This document shows, piece by piece, positions 10,143-17,992 of a stretch of DNA of 64,000 nucleotides; positions within the stretch are counted from its first letter, which is position 1, and each line of letters opens with the position of its first letter. The position numbers were made by a program, and so were the translations under genes. This stretch comes from Paenirhizobium naphthalenivorans. GTDB lineage: Bacteria; Pseudomonadota; Alphaproteobacteria; Rhizobiales; Rhizobiaceae. The notes below the pieces were generated by a model. That model had not been told where the DNA came from and searched no databases. It saw only the letters and a program-made list of their open reading frames with translations. Where the stretch lies: the NCBI RefSeq assembly GCF_007992095.1, contig NZ_BJZP01000008.1, positions 62,001 to 126,000 of the forward strand. Reading direction: 5' to 3'.

Positions 10143-10523
10143 ATGCTCACCAAAGCACTCTTTACAGCTTGCGCCGTTCTTATCGCCACCACCGCCTCAG
10201 CCGAGGACAGCAGCAGCCACGAAGGCCATACAGCAACAATGGACATGAGCCAGCCGGTCGGCGACCAGTCCCCCTCGAGCCACGCCTTCGCGGCGGTCAA
10301 TGGCAAGATGCACACCGACATGGCGATCGAATATTCCGGCGATACCGATGCGGACTTCGTGCGCGGCATGATCCCCCATCATCAAGGTGCGATCGACATG
10401 GCGCGGATCGAACTGCAATACGGCAAGGATCCGGACATCCGCAAACTCGCCGAAGGGGTGATCAAGGCCCAGGAAGGCGAGATCGCTATGATGAAAGAAT
10501 GGCTGGCCAAGCACGGCAAGTGA
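10143..10523 (+). CDS. DUF305 (CopM-type) periplasmic metal-binding protein
   Basis: 126 residues with a clear signal peptide (ending TTASA-ED). The mature N-terminus is His/Met rich (SSHEGHTATMDM), followed by the DUF305 core DADFVRGMIPHHQGAIDMARIELQYGKD and the KAQEGEIAMMKEWL helix. DUF305 proteins form ferritin-like helical bundles; cyanobacterial CopM binds copper in the periplasm using the same Met and HH motifs. An AAAGGAAG ribosome site precedes ATG 10143. Probably cotranscribed with the preceding small exported protein. Confidence 0.88.
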   Translation: MLTKALFTACAVLIATTASAEDSSSHEGHTATMDMSQPVGDQSPSSHAFAAVNGKMHTDMAIEYSGDTDADFVRGMIPHHQGAIDMARIELQYGKDPDIRKLAEGVIKAQEGEIAMMKEWLAKHGK

Positions 10524-10542
10524 TTTTCCTCAACCGGGAAAG

Positions 10543-11448
10543 CTAGGGCTCGTTCTTCCCCGGCAAGACCTCCCGGCTCATTTTTTCCAGCATGGACGCC
10601 GCCTGGCTTGGGCGGCGTTCCTTGTGCCGCAGGATGGAAAACTGCCGTGCAGGCAAGGCGAAGTTCGCCGCGACGACGTCGCCGTCGTGAAGCCGACCGG
10701 CAGCCGCCATCCCGGACACGACGGCAGCGCAACGACCGGCAACAACGGCCGAGAGCACCGCCTCATTGGATGGCAGCGTCAGCACGGTGCGCAAGCGTGC
10801 GGGATCCTCGCCCAGACGCCGCAGGGTCTCCTCGAACGTCGAACGGGTACCCGATCCCTCCTCGCGCATCACCCAGCCGCTCTCCTCGATCAGTTGACGC
10901 GGCGACAGGGGCCGCCCGTCGGCAAACGGATGGTCCGCTGCGGTCACGACCAGAAGAGCATCGTCTGCCACCTTGGCGACCGCGAGCGCGGGGTCATTGA
11001 TCACTCCCTCGATGAAACCGACGTCGGCCTCGCCCTGGCTTACGGCCTGCGCGACCGAGCGGGTGTTGCCGATCGTCAGAGCGAGTTCGATGCCCGGATA
11101 GTTGGCATGAAAACGCATCAGCACCGGCGGCAGCCAATAGCTTGCCACCGTCTGGCTGGCATGGATGCCGATCCGGCCGCGCGACAGTCCGCCCAGTTCC
11201 GACAGCATCAGTTCGGCAGCCCGCGCCCGGGCAAGGGTCGCACGCGCCTCGTCGAGGAAAAGCCGCCCCTCGGCCGTCAATTCGATGCGGCGTCCGACAC
11301 GATGAAACAGCGCCACCCGATAATAGGCCTCGAGATTGCGGATGGCGGCGCTGACCGCGGACGGCGTCAGACCGATCGCAGCCGCGGCGCGCGTCAGGTG
11401 CTCACGCTCGGCAACGGCGACGAAGATGGAAAGCTGTTCGAACGTCAT
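10543..11448 (-). CDS. LysR-type regulator, YeiE/CysB-like group
   Basis: 301 residues. N-terminal winged helix (FEQLSIFVAVAEREHLTRAAAAIGLTPSAVSAAIRNLE) and a substrate-binding domain with GSGTRSTFEETL, a loop that in YeiE/CysB relatives contacts small anions. It is divergent from a YeiH-family transporter; in E. coli yeiE sits next to yeiH with the same arrangement, so control of that transporter is the natural inference. Two AT-rich inverted repeats lie in the 104-bp divergent region just upstream of its start. Confidence 0.85.
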   Translation of the reverse strand: MTFEQLSIFVAVAEREHLTRAAAAIGLTPSAVSAAIRNLEAYYRVALFHRVGRRIELTAEGRLFLDEARATLARARAAELMLSELGGLSRGRIGIHASQTVASYWLPPVLMRFHANYPGIELALTIGNTRSVAQAVSQGEADVGFIEGVINDPALAVAKVADDALLVVTAADHPFADGRPLSPRQLIEESGWVMREEGSGTRSTFEETLRRLGEDPARLRTVLTLPSNEAVLSAVVAGRCAAVVSGMAAAGRLHDGDVVAANFALPARQFSILRHKERRPSQAASMLEKMSREVLPGKNEP

Positions 11449-11456
11449 GGCAAACC

Positions 11457-11490
11457 ATTCGTTTTTATCGAATAATTCATACGGAATTAT
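11457..11490. promoter_or_regulatory. Overlapping dyads between the LysR and YeiH genes
   Basis: ATTCG-N7-CGAAT (11457-11473) runs into a perfect ATAATTC-N5-GAATTAT (11472-11490). AT-rich dyads directly upstream of a LysR gene and divergent from its likely target are where LysR regulators bind. Confidence 0.5.
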
Positions 11491-11552
11491 GCGATGGAAG
11501 TCGAGAGTTACACGCGCGACAACAGCCCGGTCATCAACTGGTCTCCGTCTTC

Positions 11553-12560
11553 ATGATCTCCTCATCTCGCTTGCTCTCATATCTTCCCGGCCTTGCCCTG
11601 TCCGTCACGGTCGCAACCGCCGCCTTGCTTGTCGAAAAGGCCGAACTTGCGGTATTCGACACCCGTCCGATCGAAAGCCTGGTCTTTGCCATTCTTCTCG
11701 GCACGGCGCTGCGCTCCGGGTTCAGGCTTTCGCCCGCCTTCACCCCCGGTATCAATCTGTCGGCACATTTTCTGCTGGAATGCGCGATCGTCGCCCTTGG
11801 CGCCTCGATAAGCTTCACGGCCATTCGCGAGGCCGGGCCGCAGCTCGTGGCGGGTATTGGCGTGGTCGTGCTTCTGTCTATTGCGACCAGTTTTTCCCTC
11901 GGCCGCCTGCTCGGTCTTAAGCCGAAGCTCGCCTTTCTCATTGCCTTCGGCAATTCGATCTGCGGAAACTCCGCGATCGCCGCATCGGCGCCGGTGATCG
12001 GAGCCAGCGCCGAGGACGTGGCCGCGTCGATCGCCTTTACCGCCGTGCTCGGCGTGGTCGCCGTGCTGACCATGCCTCTAATGAGCATCGCCGCCCATCT
12101 CTCAGCGGTTCAATACGGGGTGTTTGCCGGGCTGACGGTCTATGCCGTACCGCAGGTTCTGGCGGCGACGGCACCGATCGGGCTTGTCAGCCTGCAAACC
12201 GGGACGCTGGTCAAGCTCACCCGCGTGCTGATGCTCGGTCCGCTGTTGTTCATCGTCGGCATCGCACGCGGCCTTGGCGGCCGGCGCGTGTCCATAACTC
12301 ATGTCTTGCCCTGGTTCATCGTCGGCTTTGCCATCATGGCGGCGCTGCGATCAGCCGACCTCATTACACCCGCGCCGCTTGCGCTGCTCTCCGCAACCTC
12401 GAGCCTGCTGACCACCGTGGCCATGGCAGGGCTGGGCCTCTCCGTCGACGTGCGCAGCCTCAGGCAGGCGGGCGGGCGGGTGGTCCTGGCAGCGCTCGCC
12501 TCGCTTCTCGCGCTCGGTTGCCTCAGCATGACCATGATCACGCTGATCGGCGTGGCGTGA
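11553..12560 (+). CDS. YeiH family (UPF0324) membrane transporter
   Basis: 335 residues with about ten hydrophobic segments throughout. Family signatures: RPIESLVFAILLGTALR, a central FLIAFGNSICGNSAIAASAPVIGA stretch, and the YAVPQVLAA turn. YeiH proteins are putative anion exporters (sulfate or sulfite has been proposed) of the inner membrane; the substrate is not settled. Divergently transcribed from the YeiE-like regulator, as in enterobacteria. Confidence 0.85.
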   Translation: MISSSRLLSYLPGLALSVTVATAALLVEKAELAVFDTRPIESLVFAILLGTALRSGFRLSPAFTPGINLSAHFLLECAIVALGASISFTAIREAGPQLVAGIGVVVLLSIATSFSLGRLLGLKPKLAFLIAFGNSICGNSAIAASAPVIGASAEDVAASIAFTAVLGVVAVLTMPLMSIAAHLSAVQYGVFAGLTVYAVPQVLAATAPIGLVSLQTGTLVKLTRVLMLGPLLFIVGIARGLGGRRVSITHVLPWFIVGFAIMAALRSADLITPAPLALLSATSSLLTTVAMAGLGLSVDVRSLRQAGGRVVLAALASLLALGCLSMTMITLIGVA

Positions 12561-12633
12561 TCATCACCTAGCCTCGCCATTGCCAAGATAAGGCGCTATT
12601 TTACATCATTCATCTGGCAATAGAGAGACCTGC

Positions 12634-13341
12634 ATGAACACGCGACCCCTTGCCGTGATCGGCTTCGACGCCGACGACACACTCTGGCAAAACGAACAGT
12701 TCTACCGCCTGACGGAAGAGCATTTCCGCGGGCTGCTTGCGGATTTCGCCGAAGGCGAGCAGATCTCGCAGCGGCTACTGGAGGCAGAGAAGCGCAATCT
12801 TTCCCACTACGGCTTCGGCATCAAGGGCTTCACGCTGTCGATGATCGAGACCGCGCTGGATGTGACCGAGGGCCGGGTCCCGACAGAGGTGATCGGCCAG
12901 ATCCTGTCGATCGGCCGGGACCTTCTCCGCCACCCGGTCGAGACCATGCCCCATGCCCGCGATGTTCTGGAGACGTTGGCAGGCGACTACTACCTGGTGC
13001 TGATCACCAAGGGCGATCTGTTCGATCAGGAGCGAAAGCTGGCCCAGTCAGGGCTCGGCGACTATTTCGACGCGGTGGAGATCGTCTCGGACAAATCGGC
13101 CACCACCTATCGTCGCATCTTCGGCAAGGCCGGCGACGGGCCGGAACGAGCGATGATGATCGGCAATTCGTTGAAATCCGACATCGTGCCCGCGATCGCC
13201 GCCGGAGCTTGGGGTGTGTTCGTGCCGCATGAGCTAACCTGGGTGCTGGAGCAGGTGGAAAAGCCGGCGGAGGCTCCACGCTTCCGCGAGATCGCCAACC
13301 TTGGCGAACTCCTTCCACTGATCCGCGAAATCGGCCGGTAG
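12634..13341 (+). CDS. HAD superfamily hydrolase
   Basis: 235 residues. Motif I is DADDTLW (nucleophile Asp at about residue 12), motif II is LITKG, motif III the Lys in VSDKSA and motif IV IGNSLKSD. A helical C1 cap lies between motifs I and II. The DADDTLW and KSD variants place it with the YjjG-like phosphatases acting on small phosphate esters or nucleotides, but the substrate cannot be read from sequence. Only 14 bp separate it from the Tag-like gene on the same strand, so the two probably form an operon. Confidence 0.85.
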   Translation: MNTRPLAVIGFDADDTLWQNEQFYRLTEEHFRGLLADFAEGEQISQRLLEAEKRNLSHYGFGIKGFTLSMIETALDVTEGRVPTEVIGQILSIGRDLLRHPVETMPHARDVLETLAGDYYLVLITKGDLFDQERKLAQSGLGDYFDAVEIVSDKSATTYRRIFGKAGDGPERAMMIGNSLKSDIVPAIAAGAWGVFVPHELTWVLEQVEKPAEAPRFREIANLGELLPLIREIGR

Positions 13342-13355
13342 CACAGGGAACAGAA

Positions 13356-14024
13356 ATGCGATCATTCGATGAAATCTGGAAGATTGCCGCCGACCGGAAG
13401 GGCGGTGATGGCGCGGTGGAAGCCGCACTGCAGTTTCCGAAGGCAAGGGACGAGATCGCCGCGACACCGGACGACCGTCTTCTGTCATTGATGACCAAGT
13501 GCATTTTCCAGTCCGGCTTCAACTGGAAGGTCGTGGAAGCCATGTGGCTGGGCTTCGAGGCGGTGTTCGACGGCTTCAACATCGCGCGCTGCGCCATGCT
13601 CCATGACGAGGATTTCGAACGGCTGGTCTCCGATACGCGCATTGTCCGGCATGGCCCGAAGATCCGCTCCGTTCAGCAAAACGCGGTCTTCCTGTCGGAT
13701 CTGGCGCGCGAATACGGCAGCCCCGCCCGCTTCTTCGCCGACTGGCCGGCGGACGACTATTTCGGGCTCCTCGACATTATCAAGAAGCGCGGCTCACGGC
13801 TCGGAGGGAACACAGGCCAGTATTTCCTACGCTTTGCCGGCATCGACGGTTTCATCCTGTCGCAAGGCGTGGTGAATCGCCTGATCGCCGAGGGCGTGGT
13901 GGACAAGACGCCCTCCTCGGCAAAGGACAAGGCTGCGGCTCAGACCGCCTTCAACGGCTGGCGCGCGCAATCCGGCCGCTCGCTGACCGAGATCAGCCGG
14001 GTGCTGGCGATCAGCATCGACTGA
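13356..14024 (+). CDS. Tag-family (3-methyladenine glycosylase I-like) protein, degenerate sites
   Basis: 222 residues. IFQSGFNWKVVEAMWLGFEAVFDGF and then DTRIVRHGPKIRSVQQNA follow the helical core of DNA-3-methyladenine glycosylase I (Tag), a base-excision enzyme. The zinc ligands of true Tag (N-terminal Cys and His, C-terminal His and Cys) are missing, and the base-recognising Glu before the QSG motif is Cys49. It therefore either recognises another base or has lost activity. It runs tail-to-tail with a canonical tag gene, 9 bp away. Confidence 0.75.
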   Translation: MRSFDEIWKIAADRKGGDGAVEAALQFPKARDEIAATPDDRLLSLMTKCIFQSGFNWKVVEAMWLGFEAVFDGFNIARCAMLHDEDFERLVSDTRIVRHGPKIRSVQQNAVFLSDLAREYGSPARFFADWPADDYFGLLDIIKKRGSRLGGNTGQYFLRFAGIDGFILSQGVVNRLIAEGVVDKTPSSAKDKAAAQTAFNGWRAQSGRSLTEISRVLAISID

Positions 14025-14033
14025 ACGGCATCA

Positions 14034-14663
14034 TCACGGACGAACGAACTGCGCCCGCTGAACCTCCAGCGGCTCGCGACAGCAACAGCCCTCGATATGG
14101 TCGTTGACCAGGCCCATGGCCTGCATGAAGGCATAAACGGTGGTCGGGCCAACGAAGGACCAACCGCGTTTCTTCAGGTCCTTCGACAGGCGCACGGAGG
14201 TCGGCGAGGTCGGATTAGCCCTTAGCGTCGCCAGATCAATGCGAGCCGGGCGCTCGTCCGATTGTGGCTCGAAGCCCCAGAAATAGCGGGCGAGCGAACC
14301 GAACTCGGCCTGGATATCGATGGCACGACGCGCATTGTTGATGGTCGAGACAATCTTGCCGCGATGCCGGACGATGCCGGCATCGGCGAGACAGCGGGCG
14401 ATGTCGTCATCGTCGAACTGAGCGACCTTGTGGAAATCGAAGCCGGCGAAGGCCGCGCGGAAATTCTCGCGCTTGCGCAGGATCGTCAGCCAGGAGAGGC
14501 CTGACTGGAACCCCTCCAGGCAGATCTTCTCGAACAAGCGGCGATCGTCGGTGACGGGCCTGCCCCATTCCTCGTCGTGGTAGCGACGATAGTCTTCGAG
14601 GCCACCATGCCAGAAGCAACGCTCCAGTCCGTCCTCCCCTGTAATCAGGCCTGTCGTTTCCAT
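14034..14663 (-). CDS. tag: DNA-3-methyladenine glycosylase I
   Basis: 209 residues from ATG 14663 (METTGLITGEDG), with AAGGA about 10 bp upstream. Removes 3-methyladenine from alkylated DNA. Zinc ligands are visible: Cys16 in RCFW, His29 in YHDEEWG, and the C-terminal His and Cys in NDHIEGCCCR. The base-binding Glu50 lies in LEGFQSGLSW and the helix KKRGWSFVGPTTVYAFMQA is conserved. Full family length. An upstream in-frame ATG would add 16 residues that do not resemble the family. Confidence 0.93.
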   Translation of the reverse strand: METTGLITGEDGLERCFWHGGLEDYRRYHDEEWGRPVTDDRRLFEKICLEGFQSGLSWLTILRKRENFRAAFAGFDFHKVAQFDDDDIARCLADAGIVRHRGKIVSTINNARRAIDIQAEFGSLARYFWGFEPQSDERPARIDLATLRANPTSPTSVRLSKDLKKRGWSFVGPTTVYAFMQAMGLVNDHIEGCCCREPLEVQRAQFVRP

Positions 14664-14693
14664 GCGTGGTGATTCCTTCGTCAGCTGAACGTC

Positions 14694-14796
14694 GTTTACC
14701 ATGTTTACCATTTGTTCACTGTTTTTCCAAACGCGCCGCTAACCCTGATGAAAGGTTCACGGGCTCCGCGGCATTTTCATCAACCGCCGTTTACCA
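14694..14796. repeat. GTTTACCA repeats upstream of tag
   Basis: GTTTACCAT occurs twice in direct tandem (14694-14702 and 14703-14711) and GTTTACCA again at 14789-14796, all in the gap between tag (-) and the first L,D-transpeptidase (+). Spacing and position suggest a protein-binding site, not yet assignable. Confidence 0.35.
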
Positions 14797-14876
14797 ATTG
14801 TCGCGACGACGCTGGCACGATCGGAACGACAGCCTGACAAGGCTTGCTTCTTCGGTCCCATGTAGAGAGTTGTCCG

Positions 14877-15635
14877 ATGTTCGATAAGTCCATTTTCCTG
14901 GCCACGCTTGTCGGCCTTTCCGTCACACTGCCCGCCGTTCAGCCCGCTCATGCGGGCGATCGCTATCAGAGCCGCCCGCCGGTCATAGTCAGCCCCGATC
15001 TCTCCGCCCCCTGGGTGATGCAGCTCGGCGGCGCCCAGCAACGACCGGTCGTCTATGCGCCGCGCGCCGCGCAGCCACAGGTTCGCACCTATCAGCGCCA
15101 GGTACAGCGCCGCGCGCCGCGCACCACGCTTGTCCAGCCGGCGGCCGTGCGGCCGAACAAGCCGGTGCGCACCCAGCTCGACCCGGCCTTCCTGCCGCAA
15201 ATGGTGGCCTACGACACCCCGCAGAAGCCAGGAACCATCGTCATCGACACCAACAACCGCTTCCTCTATCTGGTGACCGGCAACGGTCAGGCGCGGCGCT
15301 ACGGCGTTGGCGTCGGCAAGCCAGGTTTCGAATGGGCCGGCCAGCACAAGATCACCGCCAAGAAGGAATGGCCCAGCTGGACGCCGCCAGCCGAGATGAT
15401 CACCCGCGAGGCGGCCAAAGGCCACTACCTCCCCGCCCGCATGGACGGTGGTCCGGAAAATCCGCTCGGCGCACGCGCCATGTATCTCGGTTCGACGCTC
15501 TACCGCATCCACGGCACCAACGCCCCTTGGACGATCGGCAACGGCGTTTCATCCGGGTGCATCCGCATGCGCAATGAAGACGTCGTTGACCTTTACGAGC
15601 GCGTCAATGTCGGCACCAGCGTGATTGTCATGTAG
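14877..15635 (+). CDS. L,D-transpeptidase (YkuD domain), exported
   Basis: 252 residues from ATG 14877. Signal peptide to PAHA-GD, then a basic, proline- and arginine-rich linker to about residue 115, then the YkuD domain (KPGTIVIDTNNRFLYLV to the end). The catalytic motif HGTNAPWTIG...SSGCIRMRNEDV has the active-site Cys in SSGC. Such enzymes form 3-3 peptidoglycan crosslinks or attach outer-membrane proteins to the wall in the periplasm; Rhizobiales carry many. A second YkuD gene follows 135 bp downstream but behind a terminator. Confidence 0.92.
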   Translation: MFDKSIFLATLVGLSVTLPAVQPAHAGDRYQSRPPVIVSPDLSAPWVMQLGGAQQRPVVYAPRAAQPQVRTYQRQVQRRAPRTTLVQPAAVRPNKPVRTQLDPAFLPQMVAYDTPQKPGTIVIDTNNRFLYLVTGNGQARRYGVGVGKPGFEWAGQHKITAKKEWPSWTPPAEMITREAAKGHYLPARMDGGPENPLGARAMYLGSTLYRIHGTNAPWTIGNGVSSGCIRMRNEDVVDLYERVNVGTSVIVM

Positions 15636-15653
15636 AGCCACGTGGTTCTTCTT

Positions 15654-15691
15654 GGCCGGACCAAGTCTCGGTCCGGCCTCCATTAAATTTT
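15654..15691 (+). terminator. Terminator after the first L,D-transpeptidase
   Basis: GGCCGGACC / GGTCCGGCC, a 9-bp perfect stem with a 7-nt loop, followed by a T/A-rich run that includes the palindrome CATTAAA-T-TTTAATG (15681-15695). Confidence 0.75.
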
Positions 15692-15770
15692 AATGAGACG
15701 ATGCTTAAGGACTTGCATCGGCATGGGAGTTGGCTAGGCTCGCAACCCTTATGATTTGGGGGATTGCAGC

Positions 15771-16454
15771 ATGAAGAAATACCTGGCCGCCGTTGCGGTC
15801 GCATCGATCGCCATCGGCGGTCTGATCGCACCGGCTTCTGCAGGCGCCTTTGGCGCCAACCATCCGGCAGCACCAAGCGATGTGACGCTCGTTGTCCAGC
15901 AGAAGCAACCGGCAGAGAAGTTCAAGCGTCGTGCCGTACGCCTGATCACCGACGAAAAGCCCGGCACGATCATCATCGATACCAACAACAAGTTCCTCTA
16001 TTACATCGAAGGCAAGAACCGTGCGACCCGCTACGGTGTCGGCGTCGGACGTGAAGGCTTCGGCTGGTCGGGCGTGGTCAATATCGGCCGCAAGGAGGAA
16101 TGGCCGAGTTGGCGTCCGCCGGCGGAAATGCGCCGTCGTGAAGCCGCAAAAGGTCACCATCTACCGATCGTGCAGGAAGGCGGCATCGATAATCCGCTCG
16201 GCGCGCGTGCCATGTATCTTTACAAGGGCGGCCGCGACACGATCTTCCGCATCCATGGCACCAACCAGCCCTGGACCATCGGCCTCAACATGTCGTCCGG
16301 CTGCATCCGAATGATGAATAAAGACGTCGAACACCTCTACCAGCGCGCCGACGTCGGCAACAAGGTTATCGTCGTCGGCCCCGGCAACCGCCAGGGCAAG
16401 GTGAGCTTCGAAGACAAGGGCATCGATATCCTGCGCACGATGTTCGGCGGCTGA
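15771..16454 (+). CDS. L,D-transpeptidase (YkuD domain), exported, second copy
   Basis: 227 residues from ATG 15771 (MKKYLAAVAVASIAIGG...ASAGA signal peptide), with a G-rich ribosome site at 15758-15763. The YkuD domain starts at KPGTIIIDTNNKFLYYIEG and contains HGTNQPWTIGLNMSSGCIRMMNKDV. It is clearly paralogous to the preceding gene across the catalytic domain but lacks the long basic linker and has a short C-terminal extension (GNRQGKVSFEDKG). Ends with its own strong terminator. Confidence 0.92.
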   Translation: MKKYLAAVAVASIAIGGLIAPASAGAFGANHPAAPSDVTLVVQQKQPAEKFKRRAVRLITDEKPGTIIIDTNNKFLYYIEGKNRATRYGVGVGREGFGWSGVVNIGRKEEWPSWRPPAEMRRREAAKGHHLPIVQEGGIDNPLGARAMYLYKGGRDTIFRIHGTNQPWTIGLNMSSGCIRMMNKDVEHLYQRADVGNKVIVVGPGNRQGKVSFEDKGIDILRTMFGG

Positions 16455-16473
16455 TTGTCGCCATTGGCTCTTC

Positions 16474-16512
16474 AACAGGCGCGGGAAGTGGCATGCTCCC
16501 GCGCCTGTTTGC
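16474..16512 (+). terminator. Rho-independent terminator after the second L,D-transpeptidase
   Basis: AACAGGCGCGGGA / TCCCGCGCCTGTT, a 13-bp perfect stem with a 10-nt loop, then TTTG. Confidence 0.88.
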
Positions 16513-16692
16513 GTCGTGACGGTCGATAGTCGATCGGCAGAACAGAAGAACGCACCACTTCGAAGTGACGATCGACAAAAAATGTCACCAATTTTGGTCG
16601 TTCCGAAAAAGGTGATGCAAAATGGAAACAGACTTGGCGGACAAAATCGCCTATCAAAATGGTGAACATAACCAGATTCGCGGATTGCACCC

Positions 16693-17361
16693 ATGAACAC
16701 CAAGCTTCGTATCCTGTTCGGCACCACCGCCGTGGCCAGCATCCTTGCCCTGTCTGCCTCCCTGGCCAACGCCGAGATGGCGATTTCGGTCTACGGCGGC
16801 GTCCAGTCGGCGCCGCACAGTGATGTCGAGGTCTCGGACCAGCCAGATTTCACCGCCGGTTGGGAAGGTCGTTCCTTCGAAATGCCGCCCTATTACGGCG
16901 TGCGCGGTACATGGTGGATGGAAGAACTCGGTCAGCCGAACATCGGTGTCTCGCTCGATTTCACCCATGCCAAGGTTTACGCCAACAAGAGCACGCTGGC
17001 AGAAGCCGGCTGGGATCATTTCGAGTTTTCCGACGGCATCAACCTTCTGACGCTGAACGCTCTCTATCGCATGCCGATCGAGGGTACGAAGTTCGTGCCT
17101 TATGTCGGCGCCGGCGTCGGCATCAACATTCCGCACGTCGAAGTGACGCGCGCCTCAGGCACGACCTTCGACTACCAGGTCGGCGGCGCCACCGTTCAGG
17201 CCCAGGCGGGCGTTGCCTACGACTTCACCAAGAACTGGTCCGGTTTCGTCGAATACAAGGGTAACTACTCCTGGGTCGACGTCGACATCGACAGCGGTGC
17301 GACGCTCAAGACCGACGTCATGACCAACGCCGTCAACGCCGGTATCAGCTATCGCTTCTAA
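16693..17361 (+). CDS. Outer-membrane beta-barrel, LpxQ-like lipid A oxidase
   Basis: 222 residues. Signal peptide ends at SLANA-EM. The rest alternates beta strands and ends in Phe (AGISYRF), typical of an outer-membrane barrel. The strings VYGGVQSAPHSDVEVS and EMPPYYGVRGTWWMEE resemble rhizobial LpxQ, which oxidises the proximal glucosamine of lipid A to 2-aminogluconate; this match is from memory. A generic OmpW/OmpA-like barrel is the alternative. Sits next to two peptidoglycan enzymes, so the neighbourhood is envelope-related. Confidence 0.7.
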   Translation: MNTKLRILFGTTAVASILALSASLANAEMAISVYGGVQSAPHSDVEVSDQPDFTAGWEGRSFEMPPYYGVRGTWWMEELGQPNIGVSLDFTHAKVYANKSTLAEAGWDHFEFSDGINLLTLNALYRMPIEGTKFVPYVGAGVGINIPHVEVTRASGTTFDYQVGGATVQAQAGVAYDFTKNWSGFVEYKGNYSWVDVDIDSGATLKTDVMTNAVNAGISYRF

Positions 17362-17377
17362 GTCGGGTTGACCCGAC
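17362..17377 (+). terminator. Short hairpin after the lpxQ-like gene
   Basis: GTCGGGT / ACCCGAC, 7 bp, begins directly after the stop codon. No T-run directly follows (CAAGGATTATTTG). Confidence 0.4.
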
Positions 17378-17383
17378 CAAGGA

Positions 17384-17851
17384 TTATTTGACTTCGCAGA
17401 ATATCGCGGCCTCGTGCGACAGGATTATGTCGCGCGGGGCCGCTCTCTTTTCGTCGGCGCTTTCGACCGTCAATGTGTAGCGTCCGGTGAAGCGGTCGCG
17501 GTTGTCTGCGCTGGCATGTGTGGCGATCGACAGCTCGAAGGTCTGGAATGGCCTTGCGTCGCGGTTGTCGGTATAGATCCGCAGGCGCAGTTCGTCGCCA
17601 TCCATCCACGACTGCCTCAACATGCCCGAATTGAGCTTGAGACTGGCAAAGGCGTCTGGTGCCTTATCGCTCATGAGGTCGACAATGCCACGGAAGTGGA
17701 CCAGTCGCTTGCCATCCCGGGCGGCAAAAGCGCTCTCGATCGACATCTTTGCAGCCGGGTCTGAAGCAGCGCAATAAATGCGCGCCGTCGCGGCAGCCGG
17801 AAGGGCGCTCGCCGCCAAAAGCAGAGCCGCGGTGATTGTCTTGAGATACAT
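17384..17851 (-). CDS. Exported protein of unknown function
   Basis: 155 residues with a signal peptide (LLLAASALPAAATA) and a two-cysteine mature part: Cys near the mature N-terminus (RIYCAAS) and Cys at the C-terminal end (AIFCEVK), which could form a disulfide. The middle looks mainly beta. No family recognised. Convergent with the lpxQ-like gene, 22 bp apart. Confidence 0.6.
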   Translation of the reverse strand: MYLKTITAALLLAASALPAAATARIYCAASDPAAKMSIESAFAARDGKRLVHFRGIVDLMSDKAPDAFASLKLNSGMLRQSWMDGDELRLRIYTDNRDARPFQTFELSIATHASADNRDRFTGRYTLTVESADEKRAAPRDIILSHEAAIFCEVK

Positions 17852-17992
17852 CGGCGTCCTCCTTGCGGGACCTTCCAGGCCCCTTTTGCAGGAAGTACTT
17901 TATCAGCAACGCCTTAATGGTTTTGGCCCCGCCGCTCGACGTCCGGACAGCCGGGTGTGCCATTTCTGGGCACCCCGGCCTCTCTTTCTCGA

